Origin: Hyperoplus lanceolatus | Taxonomy: Eukaryota > Chordata > Actinopteri > Uranoscopiformes > Ammodytidae | Assembly: GCA_026929865.2 (NCBI GenBank) | Contig: CM049410.1 | Coordinates: 14,743,501 to 14,807,500 of the forward strand | Length of the DNA: 64,000 bases | Direction: 5' to 3' | In this document: piece after piece, positions 1-32,500 of the stretch | Position numbering within the stretch: position 1 is the first letter of the stretch | Layout: every line of letters begins with the position of its first letter | Program-made: the position numbers and the translations under genes | Notes under the pieces: generated by a model | The model's database searches: none | Told to the model about the DNA's origin: nothing | Seen by the model: the letters and a program-made list of their open reading frames with translations, nothing else

Positions 1-289
1 TTCTTGTTGCACTAATGCAGACCTAAACCCCCCCCTAAAAAAACACAACTAAAAACTGCAGTCGTTTTGGTTGAAAAAAAAACAACTGAATTCACAGCGT
101 TAAATGGTCACTGCACGGTGGATGAAGACATGGCAAATCTCGTGTGAAAAACTGAGAACAGTTTATGCCACATCTGCTTCCTTGTCTGGAGCAACAAGAC
201 ACAGGAGGTACAGTGTGTGTGTGAGGGAGGGAGCATGGAACAAGCGCTCTAATGAATGCTGCTGTGTGTGTGTGTGTGTTTGTGGTTTG

Positions 290-3440
<3,151 letters not shown>

Positions 3441-5521
3441 TATTTTAATGGGCGTGGTTACCGAGGAAAACTCCACAAATGGTTCTTCTCAACTCCACCT
3501 TTCGGTTAGCATATTGATGAATTTAGTACTAAAGGATTTAATCTGTGTTGTGCTGTCAACCAGTTCCAAAAAAGGTGGACATCTGAACCATGTAACGCTT
3601 TACAATAATCAGCCCTGCAATAAATACAGAACTTCAGTAAGGCCGATGTCCTCTGATTAATTAATTTCGAAAGGATTACTTGACACTAGGAGGGGTTAGA
3701 ATGGGTGCTGTTCACTTCCCTCAAGTGGTAATATTTAACTACAGCACTACAATTACATTACCAGACTCACGACAGTTGTAGGCTATATTATGAGTGTGTA
3801 CTGCCATCTAATGGTCACAATGAGCAACTGCGGCGCTGAATTAAATAAATCAAGTTAGCATACATGCAGATGATAGCGCTATCGTTTCCGGGGAATTCTT
3901 TCAAAATAAAGACCAAACTGAAACATTTACAGTAGACTGAAAATTATGATGAAAATGGTCACTGGCCTCAACCTTATAGTTCCCTTGCAAAAAAAGAGTA
4001 ATAATTGTTAGGGATCTGAAAATTGCTATGCAAATGAAATAGATATTGTGTGAATAATGATCAATATAAGAGGCAAGCATTTTTTTTCCCGAAATAGTTG
4101 AATATCAATTTCGAGTGCTTCAAACAGGCATCATGCCCCACCCTCTGGTCCGTCATCAACCCCCACTCTCCTTGTCTGTGACGTCCATATTTCCCCCTCG
4201 CTCTCCCACTGAGTGCATCTGTTCTCCCATCTAATCTTTGCCTAAAATCACAGAGATAATCCTGCATCCATCTGTCCTGAGGGAAAGACAAAGTAAGACA
4301 GAACGCTGACATTGCGTTGTAATGATGCAAAAAAATTAAAATTGAACACTAATTGAATGCGTCATCGTGCTCTAGGTAATAAATCCGGATGACACCATTG
4401 GGTTGAAATAGTAAGATCATCTTAAATTGCTTAAACTTTATTATACACAAGGATATCTCACATTATACATTTTTTATACATAAAGTAGGCTATTTACCAC
4501 ATTTTTGCACGTTTAAATATGTATATAATTTCCTTTTTATTTTATTTTACACCCACCACACATTTCATCAAGGAGGACAACATTGGAACAGCCATTAATT
4601 GAGACAAAGAAACTTGATAAAAAATCTACAGATACAACACTTACAAATAAAATTGTCCACAGGAATGATCATTCATGCCTTTTAGACATCTCACTCAAAA
4701 CAAAACGGTAATTAGCTTTGTTAAAATGATTTATTGACATACCAAAACATTTTTACTTTCAAACCCAAAATACTTTCCTCTTTGAAAGTAAACTCGAATA
4801 ACAATCCCTTTCATAGTTCAGTAGAATCAGGTACTCCATCTGTAGATTTACTCGAAATCAAAGAGTTAATAGCGTGTGTAAGCATGACCTGTGAGTACCT
4901 GCAGAAAGCAAAAGTTGTGTCTCTGTGCTAATGTTGTTTCATGTCTGAGTATGTTGACTTTACTATACCTGCAGGCCAAAAAAGTTGGACTGTGCATCTT
5001 TTACAATATGACAGTTCCTCTATTAAAATGTTAGTCCTCTTAGGCGCAGAACCTCTGGAATTGACACTCCATTACCCAGCTCTCATTGTGTCCTGATGGA
5101 GAGGGGCCTTCTTTTAAAAGGGCATGAGAGGAGCTGATGTGTTCAATCTTGATTGTTACCAAACCTAACACACCCCTCTGATAATATATGATAATAAGTT
5201 ATTCCTTATCTCACCTACAGCCATGTAAATAGAATATTGAGCACTGCCAACACTCCCCCTGCCCACTGTGCATGGTGCACTTGACTGTGGCTGCATGACA
5301 TTAGCTGTACGTATGTTGGTGTGTGAAAGGGAGAGAGGGATGGCGGGGGACTACACTGCTGTGCTCATTAAAACATGCTCACTGCACAATGTTTCAGCAC
5401 CTGCACCCAACACGACACACACAGACACACCCAGACACACACACAGTCACACATAGACTAACTGACAAAGCTCCTGCAGACCCACCAACTCAAAAAGGAC
5501 TGAAAAGTAGGAACTAAAGAC

Positions 5522-5668
5522 ATGGAGACAGCACCAACAGAGGAGAAGACTGAGATGGTCCCGTTAAACACAGGGAGGAAGTCTGAGGGAGAGGCAGCGA
5601 CAGAGACTCAGAACATGGCAGAAACAGAGGCAGCAGCACGTGCTGTGATGCGCCTGGCAATATTATAA
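5522..5668 (+). other. Short acidic 48-codon ORF, coding status unknown
   Basis: The ORF opens at an ATG with a favourable context (G at -3, G at +4), begins METAPTEEKTEMVPL, is rich in Glu, Ala and Thr, and stops at TAA 5666-5668. There is no recognisable domain. It could be a first exon of an unseen gene or chance; the surrounding sequence shows no further supporting exon. Confidence 0.15.
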
Positions 5669-6367
5669 CTGTTGTTTCCCCATGCTGGTTAAGCAGTGGA
5701 ACAGTTAAGCAACGATCACACTCTACTTGTCATTCTGGGCCACCTCTCTAATGGGAGCGTACACACCAAGTGGAAAGTCACAAATGTCATATGATTACTC
5801 ATGTGACCCATGAGCCTGGCTGGACGTGACCTAGTTAGGTCAGACCCAGGTGAGATTCAGCTAGACACCACATACAGCTTTGTGCACAAGCTCAAACACA
5901 CACCTTTGCACATTGAAATGCACACTCACACACATAACCGGGGGGAGCCTGTTGTAACCAAAGCTTCACAGCTTTATACACACCAACACAGACCGATACA
6001 ACATTTAAGCACCTTTTTTCCTCTTTGATTGAATAGTTTGAAAGTAGTTTAAAACATGACAGATTCTTACCACATACATCAACCTGTGTTGACTGCCACA
6101 TGTTAGCGTAATTTAATCATGCATGCTTTGGAAACATAATGTTTCAGTAGCAAATTAAAATTAACTGGAACCATCAACAATGTCTGAAGATGGTTGCCTT
6201 TTAGTGTGAGCAATGTGGCGTCATCACATTTTGTATTAAGTTGTATGCACAAAAGTTCTATGTTTCAAGAATGCTTTTTCCAGCTAAAAAAGGAAATGTG
6301 TGGCCTACACATTGAAAAAATCTAATACAACACAATGCCAGTGGCTTGAGAGAGTTGCTGTACAGAC

Positions 6368-6369
<2 letters not shown>

Positions 6370-6417
<48 letters not shown>

Positions 6418-6574
6418 TTCACGCACAATCTCCTCAGTGAACAGTACTCCTGACCAATCACAACACAAGCTCTGGAGCAGGAAGGAAGTCTGGGATATGA
6501 GTTCAGTTTTCGCATACGAATACTGTATCATGTGTTTGTGTACATTTACCACTCTAACACCTGCATGCACATGC

Positions 6575-6634
<60 letters not shown>

Positions 6635-6664
6635 TCTCCCACACTCCCACACACACACACACAC
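6370..6664. repeat. CA microsatellites (three blocks)
   Basis: Pure AC runs at about 6370-6414, 6576-6632 and 6649-6664, downstream of the slc17a7 stop codon. They lie in or near its 3'UTR. The Cys-Val and His-Thr open frames across them are artefacts of the repeat. Confidence 0.95.
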
Positions 6665-6876
6665 GATGGAATGAATCAGATCCATACATTGGATATGTGC
6701 AGTTGAAAATACAGTATTGTACCAAAGCACACAGCAGGTCCATTCAGTATAGCAGTGACTCCCTCACAATCCCTTTCCAAAAAACAATCTTCATATTTTC
6801 TTCGTCTTCTTTTCCCCAAACTTGTATCATGGCAATCCTCTGTGTCAGCTCACTTTCCTATTCCCCGCCCATACAT

Positions 6877-24360
<17,484 letters not shown>

Positions 24361-24432
24361 CCTTGCAGCTTCTTGACCCGGCCGGTGTGCTGATGTCCCG
24401 CGCGCCCTCCTGTCCTGCCTGAACGCGCTCAG

Positions 24433-24463
<31 letters not shown>

Positions 24464-24530
24464 CCCTCTCTCATCCCTCCGTATCCGCAGCGGCCTCCAA
24501 TTCACTCTCTGATGGGCCACAGAAAGGTGT
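24361..24530 (-). promoter_or_regulatory. Probable 5'UTR and proximal upstream region of slc17a7
   Basis: Sequence just upstream of the VGLUT1 start is GC-rich with a GA/CT tract at about 24437-24464. An ATG at 24472-24474 is in frame with the VGLUT1 start, with no stop between, and would add 38 Arg/Glu-rich residues. The downstream ATG is chosen because MEIRPDRFK aligns with the mammalian start MEFRQEEFR. Confidence 0.45.
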
Positions 24531-25199
24531 AGGCCTTATAATGACGGTGGTTGGGGGTATTTATTAGACATAGGCTATAAACTATGGGAATATATATGAT
24601 ATTAATTATTAAAGTTTGTATATATTTAAACTTCCGACGAATTACCATCATCTTGAGAGAGTAGGCAACTGAAAGTAGGCTACTGATTATGTCCATGAAA
24701 GAGAAGTAAAATAAGCACTAACGTTGAACTGTTGGCAGTAAACAACTTTTTTATCATTCCACTGATCCTTTAGCAATGCCCAACAGTCAAACCGTTAAAA
24801 ACGTTGGCTTAACGGCCTTCATCTTTGTGTATAATTAGAAAATGCTTGGAAAATATTTTATTATTTCTTCACCAAATATTAATGAAAAATTATTTTCATC
24901 TTTTACAAACTCATGCATGGTATCCGTGATGTTTTGAAGGGTTGAGTGGTGCTGCTGTGTATCATAAAAAGATACATCCAGTCAAGTTGCTGCCATCTAG
25001 GGGTTTATTTGTGTCGTCATCTAGGACAGAACAATACTGCTACACTGAACACTTTGAACACATGTAAAAACATTGCTGTGATCATGAGGTAAAATGATAC
25101 AAATACATTGTAAAATAAAGTTTTTTTGGCTGACCTATTGACATATCCGTTCATATCCAAACTGATAGAACATTGGTGTGACAGACAGACAGACAGACA

Positions 25200-25266
<67 letters not shown>

Positions 25267-25792
25267 ATCACAGTTTCTCAAAGAATGTTTTCATACAAAT
25301 CCATACTTGACATTTAGCAACAAAAAAAATATAACATAAATCTGATTTTTGTCTGATGTTGTCTTTTCTTCAATTCACCAGCCAACAACAGACAAATTCA
25401 GTTTGACACCTGGTCAATTTTCCTACTCCATAACCTTCTCTTAATTCCTTTGTTTCACTAGATATAGCAGCTTATTCCATTTTCAGATATTTGTGAGTGC
25501 TTCTATTTTATGAGCAGTCTATGAGTTGTTCTGAAAATTAATGGAGGAGTTTCTTTTGGCAGTTTTATAATACAATCTAAAAAAAACATTCCATTCTACT
25601 GGTAAAGTATCTTCAATACAAAAAAAAGTTAAAACATCTTGTCAACAATGTAGAGCTCGCTGAATAGTTGGGGGCAACTCTGTCTATGACTGCTCTCTCT
25701 TCCCTTTGAGGGGTCTTGCTCACTTTGAGGTTTCAGCATTTAAACATTTCGTCCTTTTTTTTCAAAAAGCAGGCACTCTCCCACGGCCGCGC
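24531..25792. other. Intergenic region between slc17a7 and slc6a16
   Basis: No coding exon seen. AT-rich sequence with a GACA/CA microsatellite at 25181-25264. The right part is presumably slc6a16 3'UTR. A minus-strand AATAAA lies at about 25003-25008 and is a possible polyadenylation signal, but the distance makes this uncertain. Confidence 0.5.
25181..25264. repeat. GACA then CA microsatellite
   Basis: Several GACA units run directly into a pure CA tract of about 65 bp. Confidence 0.95.
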
Positions 25793-28700
25793 TCACACCA
25801 CTGTATCCTGTTCCTCGTCTTCGTCCTCTTGCTGGGGCAGGAGCCGGTAGTGTTCGGTGCCCAGGGGCAGGAAGGAGGCCCTGGGCCTAGCCTGGTCCTC
25901 CTCGGAGGGCGCCTGCTGGTGGGAGTTAGAGTCCAGCTGATCGGTGGAGCTGCACTTGGTGTACAGCTCGCGGTGCAACTCCTGGCCGCTGCCTACCTCA
26001 TCAGCGAGCGTCTCAGGGACCCCACGGTTTTTCAACATGGAATGGATGTAGCCAATGGGCACCGGCAAGCTGGCAAAGGCTATAAGCAAGACGATCATAG
26101 CAAGGGCCCAGCCAGGGTACTCCAGAGTCATCTCAGAGCCCTGCAGAGGGGGTGGGGGGAGAGACAGAGCATGTCAAAGAGATAGAGAGAGAGAAACAAA
26201 CAAACAAACAGGGGCTGGCACAATTACTGGTAGAGTTAAAGGTGGAGTCAGCGATTCTGTCAAAATCACTTTTTTTGTCAAAATCAGGATATATCTCCTT
26301 TTCGATCCGCAACCTGCCAGTGCTTAGTGTGCGCTGAAAAAAACTGGTGTTAACACTCAGCCTAGGCTCTGTAAACAAGGGGGGCCACCGTAGCAAGCAA
26401 CATGCCCTTTTAGAGAGCTCAGGCTGTGTATTAACACTGGATTTTTTGAGCCGATCAAGCAAATTCCCTTTACACACTGCACCTTTACAATTCAATGATA
26501 TCTGTAGATAGAATCAGTGTTTTGACAGAAGCTAATGATAGCATTTACACAGATAAGAATTCATAGAGGTTGGGCAAAGTTGTAAATCAAAACTAAGTCT
26601 TCTAACAAAAGTAAAACAACATTCTAAACACATGCAAGTACAATAAAAAAAAGAAAGTTGATCATACATAAACAGCTTAAAACAATTAAACATAAGTTAT
26701 AGAGTTCAGTCTGGAGAAGCATACAAAGAGGTATATGGGTGTATGTGTCACATTATATTCTAATATTGAACAGGTAGTTTTCGACATTATATTTTTCTGG
26801 TACGGACAAGTATCTTACTGTTGTCTGGTCCCAGGCGGTGTATGTGGGCCTTTTGATAACCATGCGCAGAAAACTGGCAGCCAAAAGACCAACCATTGCC
26901 AGCAAACAAACATATTTCCAAAGATACTTGTATATCACTGGAGGGCGCCATTGGAGCATGATTTCAATGTCATCCATGAAGCTGCGATAATGAGAAATAT
27001 TTTATAATATCTTTCAAAATAAAAATAAAAAACTCAATGAAACAGGACAGACAGAGAGGAAAATGACTTAATGGTGAAAAGTTGTCCAAAATATTGTGTT
27101 TCTTACCGATCTGTGCCATAAACCCACGCCACACTGTAGGTCTCAAAGATGACTACAATGACTAGTGGTAGAGTTGCAGAGTAGTCGTCAAACATAGTCA
27201 CAAAATAGTTGCCTGAGCGCTGGGTGAACAACAGTCCTATCAAGAATCCCAAAGCACAGCTGGACACTGTAAAAAAAACAATACGAAAATGGACAGTTTA
27301 TGAAGCAATACAGAAAAAGCTAATTATGTATTTGTTGGACAACCTCTGTTAAAATCCATTGGTCCATTGGGTCATTTAAAGAAAAAATGGATTCATTGTT
27401 TGAATTTATGATGTGTGCTTTACCAGTGAGTATGCTTCGGTGGCGGCCCAAAAGGCTAAAATTGTCCATGAGAGGTGTGAGGATTCCCTGCATGGTCCCG
27501 AACATGGTGCTCAGGCCCAGGTTGAGCAGCATTAGGAAAAACAGTATGGACCAGAAGGGGCTGGCAGGGAATAGGGCCATAACCTCAGTGAATGCTATGA
27601 ATGCCAGGCCTGTCCCTTCAATACCCTATGTGCACAGACAAAGGGAAGACATTAACGGTAGAGACACTAAGAATGTTTGTTTTCATGTAGACTCAAGACT
27701 GTGAAACAAGTATTTGGTGGCTTCATGCACTTCTTACTCAGTAGCATTTGCTCATACCACACCAGTAGCACGTAGCAGTATACTGGTACTTGTCTATCCA
27801 CACTTGGGGCTGGGTATTCCCTTCCCTGGGCCTCCAGGACCTCATAACCAATGTGCTACTTTAACAGACTTGAGTAACCTTACCTTCCTTTCATGCTGGC
27901 TCAACATTTAAAACTACATCAGAAACTGCTCCCCACATTTGTAGCTGATCAAAAGCTATACATCTGGCAGAAGTGCAATAATGCATTCCTCCTGTACCTT
28001 TATTTCTTTAACAGTATGGCATTTTGCTTTGTCAAAATAAACATTATTGGATAACATGACTTTTATTGTTTATTTAGTTTCTCCTTTCACTCTTCTATCA
28101 AAGCTCGTTTTCATCTCTCCTGGGAACCTACTGGATGCAGTGTCCCATATGGAGATTTTACTATACCCCACAGATTCCTCTGGGGTCCTGGGAACTTTAG
28201 CACTGTACTTTCTTACTATTGTTATTGAACTGATCACCTCCCTGATTCCAGCACCACGTGATGCAAGGTGTAGTGACCTGCTTCCCTCTCAAAAAATTAT
28301 TTTTTGAAAATCTAACTAAATCCTAACTCCCCATGGTATTTGTTACTATATCTACGTCCTACAGCCCTGCCTTGATAACAATGTCCACTCCCTATTACTG
28401 GATATACAGTATACTACATTATATTCAATTTAAAGGGATAGTTCAGTATCTTAGAAATGGGGTCGTATGAGGTACTTGTGCCTAATTACTCTGTTACCTA
28501 ATGGAGATGGCAGTCAGTGCAGTAATTTTTTTTTTCTTTTTTTTTTTTAAATATTTTTTGGCATTTTTCCTGCTTTATTTTACAGAGACAGAGGTGAAAT
28601 GGGGCTGAGTGGGGAGTGACATGCAGAGAACGACCGCGGGCGGGAATCGAACCCGGGTCTGCTGCTGGGCCCGGCCCGGGGGGGATGCCCTGCCTACCGA

Positions 28701-29505
28701 GCTAAGGGCACCCCCCAGTGCAGTAATTTTAAGGAGTTTGGGGGAGATGTCCCTGAAGCAGAAATCAGTGGTGTATTGAAAAAAATCATTCATTTAGTGT
28801 TTTAAACAGATAATGTTTTAGGTAAGCTTTTATATGTAATGGAGAAACAACTTGCTGCGCTGATGGCCATCTCCATAAAGGTAACACACCTACCATGCAT
28901 ATGTACCTCAAAAATACTGAACTATGCCTTTATTGCAACCGTACAGTTTCTGGTTGTATCTCTTTGTGAAGTATGTTCTGACTTTTGTTTTGAAAAGCCC
29001 AATGTAAAGAAATTAAAATATTATATCTAAAGGATACCTTATTCATCTCTTCCTCCAGACTGCAGTCGGTGATGTTGGGAGCCATACTGGAGCCGTGTTG
29101 ACTGTACCACTGCCTGTAATCAGCTAACGACACAGAGCTTGGAACTGTCATGTCGATCCAAGGCCAACCCTGCTGGACCAAGTGCTGGTTAGATTCAGAG
29201 TATGCCATGAGAAGACCAAGATTTCTAGAGGAAGTTGGAATAAAAAGAAAAAGTATGAGAAAAGGCAAAATCTGCAGTCAAAAGCCGTACTACAGTTAAT
29301 TATTAAGAACACATCACATTATTTAAAAAAAAATGTCACCCTTGGATCCTCTAATACTGTTGTGTTCCATCAGTCTTTGATACAGAGTGCATGAAAGTGT
29401 GAAACTGCTTTTGTTTCTGCCCCTTGGGCAAAACTTATTACTTCACTTAACTAACCATTACAGTCTATACTATGTTTTTTAGTATGTTGCAAACACACCA
29501 AAACA

Positions 29506-29544
<39 letters not shown>

Positions 29545-32500
29545 CCGTACTCAGCCACACAGCGTAATGCGATGTTCTTGGCCCGGAAACCCAGAACGAC
29601 GAAAACCACAAGACTGGCTAGCACAGAAGTCATGAAGTTGATGCAGGAGACCATCAGCGCGTCCCTGTGGCAGTTGTTGTTGACTGGATTGTAGGAGGAA
29701 TATGCGATGACCGAGCCATATCCCAGTCCGAGTGCAAAAAAGACTTGAGTAGCAGCCTGCCGCCACACCTGCACGCTACCCCAGATTTCCAACTGAAGAT
29801 TACGTCAAAAGAAAGTCTCATTAAGTAAATTTGTTTTGAGGGCTATAACATTTTTTAAATATTTTCAACATTTTGAATTTTGTATTTCTTTGATAAAAAC
29901 ACCAGGGAACATGAATGTGATCAAACACATAATGAAATCTGTACTTACTTTAGGATAAAACATATAGGTGATTCCGTCGATTGCACCATCCAACATCAAC
30001 CCTCTGATGAGGAAGATAATGAGCACCACATAGGGAAAGACTGAGGAAAAGTACATGACCTAGGATTTGGGAAAATAAATTAAGGATTATTTCCATTCCA
30101 GAAATGTTTAAATGAATGGGTTTACAAATTATTGATGCCTGTCCATTACATTAGATTTAATGGGAAGCTAGTTTACTGGAAATCAAACTCACAATATGTT
30201 GATAATGGTGAATTACAAATATTATGTTAATTTTGACTATATTCACGGTTGACTTAAAAGAGCTGTCTAGCTCACTAATTTATGGCCCTTTGTTGATTTC
30301 CTGTTGCTTTCATTCATTCCGAAATCCGAAACCTGGAAACATGGCTAGAGCAATGCATCACCCACAAAAAGTAAAACAAATTTATGATTGTTTTTTCCCT
30401 TAAAGGGATGTTCGCTAAAAATAAGACGTGTCCATCTGTGTTAACGAATATTTTGATGATTATCGGGATATAATTTGTGAATCTCAATTGCGCTGGCCAT
30501 GATAATCGAAGCATGAAAACAATTCATAATTTCATGGGGGCTATGTTCTAAACTTAGCATAGAGACAGGATAGCATTTTACTATTGTTTTAAAAGGTGGA
30601 GTCAGTGATTCTGGAGAAGGCTTGTTAAAATCACTTTGTCAAAATCAGTAAATATCTCCTCATGATCAGCTACCTGCAAGTGTTTATGAATCCATTGAAA
30701 ATCATAGACTCTTTAAACAGGCATGTTGCTAGTTACAGTGGGCCCCCTTTGTTTACATACTAGTTTGCAGAGCCTAAGCTGTGTATTAACACTGGATTTC
30801 CTTCAGCGCACTCACAGTATGCAGGTAGTTAATCGTGAGGATATATGCATTGATTTTGACAAAAAGTGATTTTTACAACAAGCGTTCTCATGAATAGTTC
30901 CACCTTTATGTCTTTTTGCTGAGCTTTTTGGCTGTCAGTCATACGGACAGGTGAGAGCGGTGTGGATCTTCTCAACTATCCCTTCACCAGAAAGCATCAG
31001 TGTATTTCCTAAAATGCAACCTTCTTCCAATGATACAAGCAAAAATGTGTGTATATTTGATGAAGTATTGGTTGTTGATAGGGATCCCTGGGCTGAGAAA
31101 GGAGAGAGAGGTTAACCTACCTTTGCAGATGACTTGATACCCTTGATCATAGCCAAGGCAACAATTACCCAAGCCGCCAATAAACAGCCCGTCATGATTG
31201 GGTTGAACTCTCCAGATTCTTGGATGGAATTTGTGATATTCAGGGCTTTCCGAAACCAGAAATATGACGTTGGGGAAGAACCTGTGCATTCTTTCACTGT
31301 TGATTGAGAACAGACAACACTGAAGACCTCGGACAGGTATCGCACATGTTTTCATTCAGAAAATATCTCAGTCATGTCAGTACCTGTGCTGTTGGTCGTT
31401 TCATCTAGTGGACACTGCTGCCATGGCAGAGGATACTGAAAAGAGTTACCCAAGTAGAACAGGCTCCACGCAATGATAACATTGTAGTAAAGAGCCACAT
31501 AAAAACAGACCTAGAGAAGTAGAAAGGGTTAATCAATGATTGACTTAAAAAATATATATAATTATATATTATACATCAATTCCTTCAGATAAAGCCACTA
31601 TATTGTTTATTGAAAACGTATGTGAACATAAAAAACTTGTTTTCCAAGTGGAGAACAGCAAACCACAAATGACCTATAATAGGTTTACTTACTAATTTAA
31701 TGCATGTGTAAGCCAAAAAGCTATTAAATAATTATTATGCTGTTGGCACAGAGCAATGATGCTTTTTGGGAGAGAACAAAGTTAAAAGAAGCATGGGCGT
31801 CTTAAGCCTACAAGTACTGTAAATTTCTGTGTGCTGTATGTGCACAGAAAGTTTTTTGTCGACTCTGTGTTTGCCTAGTCCCGCCTGGAGAGTTACGCAA
31901 CACACTGCCAGCACTACAGCACACTGCCTCTCTCTCACATTACAGCATGGCACGATGTCATCATCGTCCTTTCTTGAGCGCACACACAGTGTGGCTAGTA
32001 ATAAAAAGAAAGATGTTTACAGAACGGTGATAAAAGAGGTAGTATGCGTAATGGCTTTTTAATGAGACGTAGGAGTAAGGCATTCATGCTTATCAGTGTA
32101 TTTATTCTGGGGCTCACTTTAAATATACTGATGATGGCCCTATCTTTGAAACCCAAACATTAAAAAAAGAAGTAAAAAAGTCAGCCAGCTTCGGAACCCC
32201 AGCAGCCAAGCCACATTATCATGAGGAATAATCATTTTGAAGACTGGTGTAAAACATCAACCTTCAGGCAATAAACAAGGTAGGGGAGAACGGGGGAATG
32301 TGAGACATCGGGTAATGTGAGACACCCCCTGTATCTAGGCAACGGAACACATTTTTGGTCATGTAAGATACACGTTTTCAAGCCCCTCTCATTTCCCCGT
32401 GGCCATGAAAGAGAGGACCTCATGGTGATGTTGTAAGCATGTTTTTTTTCACAAAAATGTATTTTTTGCATGTAAAAGTAAATTTTCCTGCTGTCAACTT

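Larger units (their letters stand above)
3441..6876. other. Intergenic region between ras and slc17a7
   Basis: No exon of a recognisable protein was found. It holds AT-rich unique sequence, short CA runs and, at its right end, long CA microsatellites. The last few hundred bases before 6877 are presumably slc17a7 3'UTR. I could not place a convincing polyadenylation signal there. Confidence 0.6.

Noticed and set aside
28640-28716. tRNA gene on the minus strand
   Set aside because: A and B boxes are present, but the sequence continues into a SINE body and A-rich tail flanked by a target duplication.
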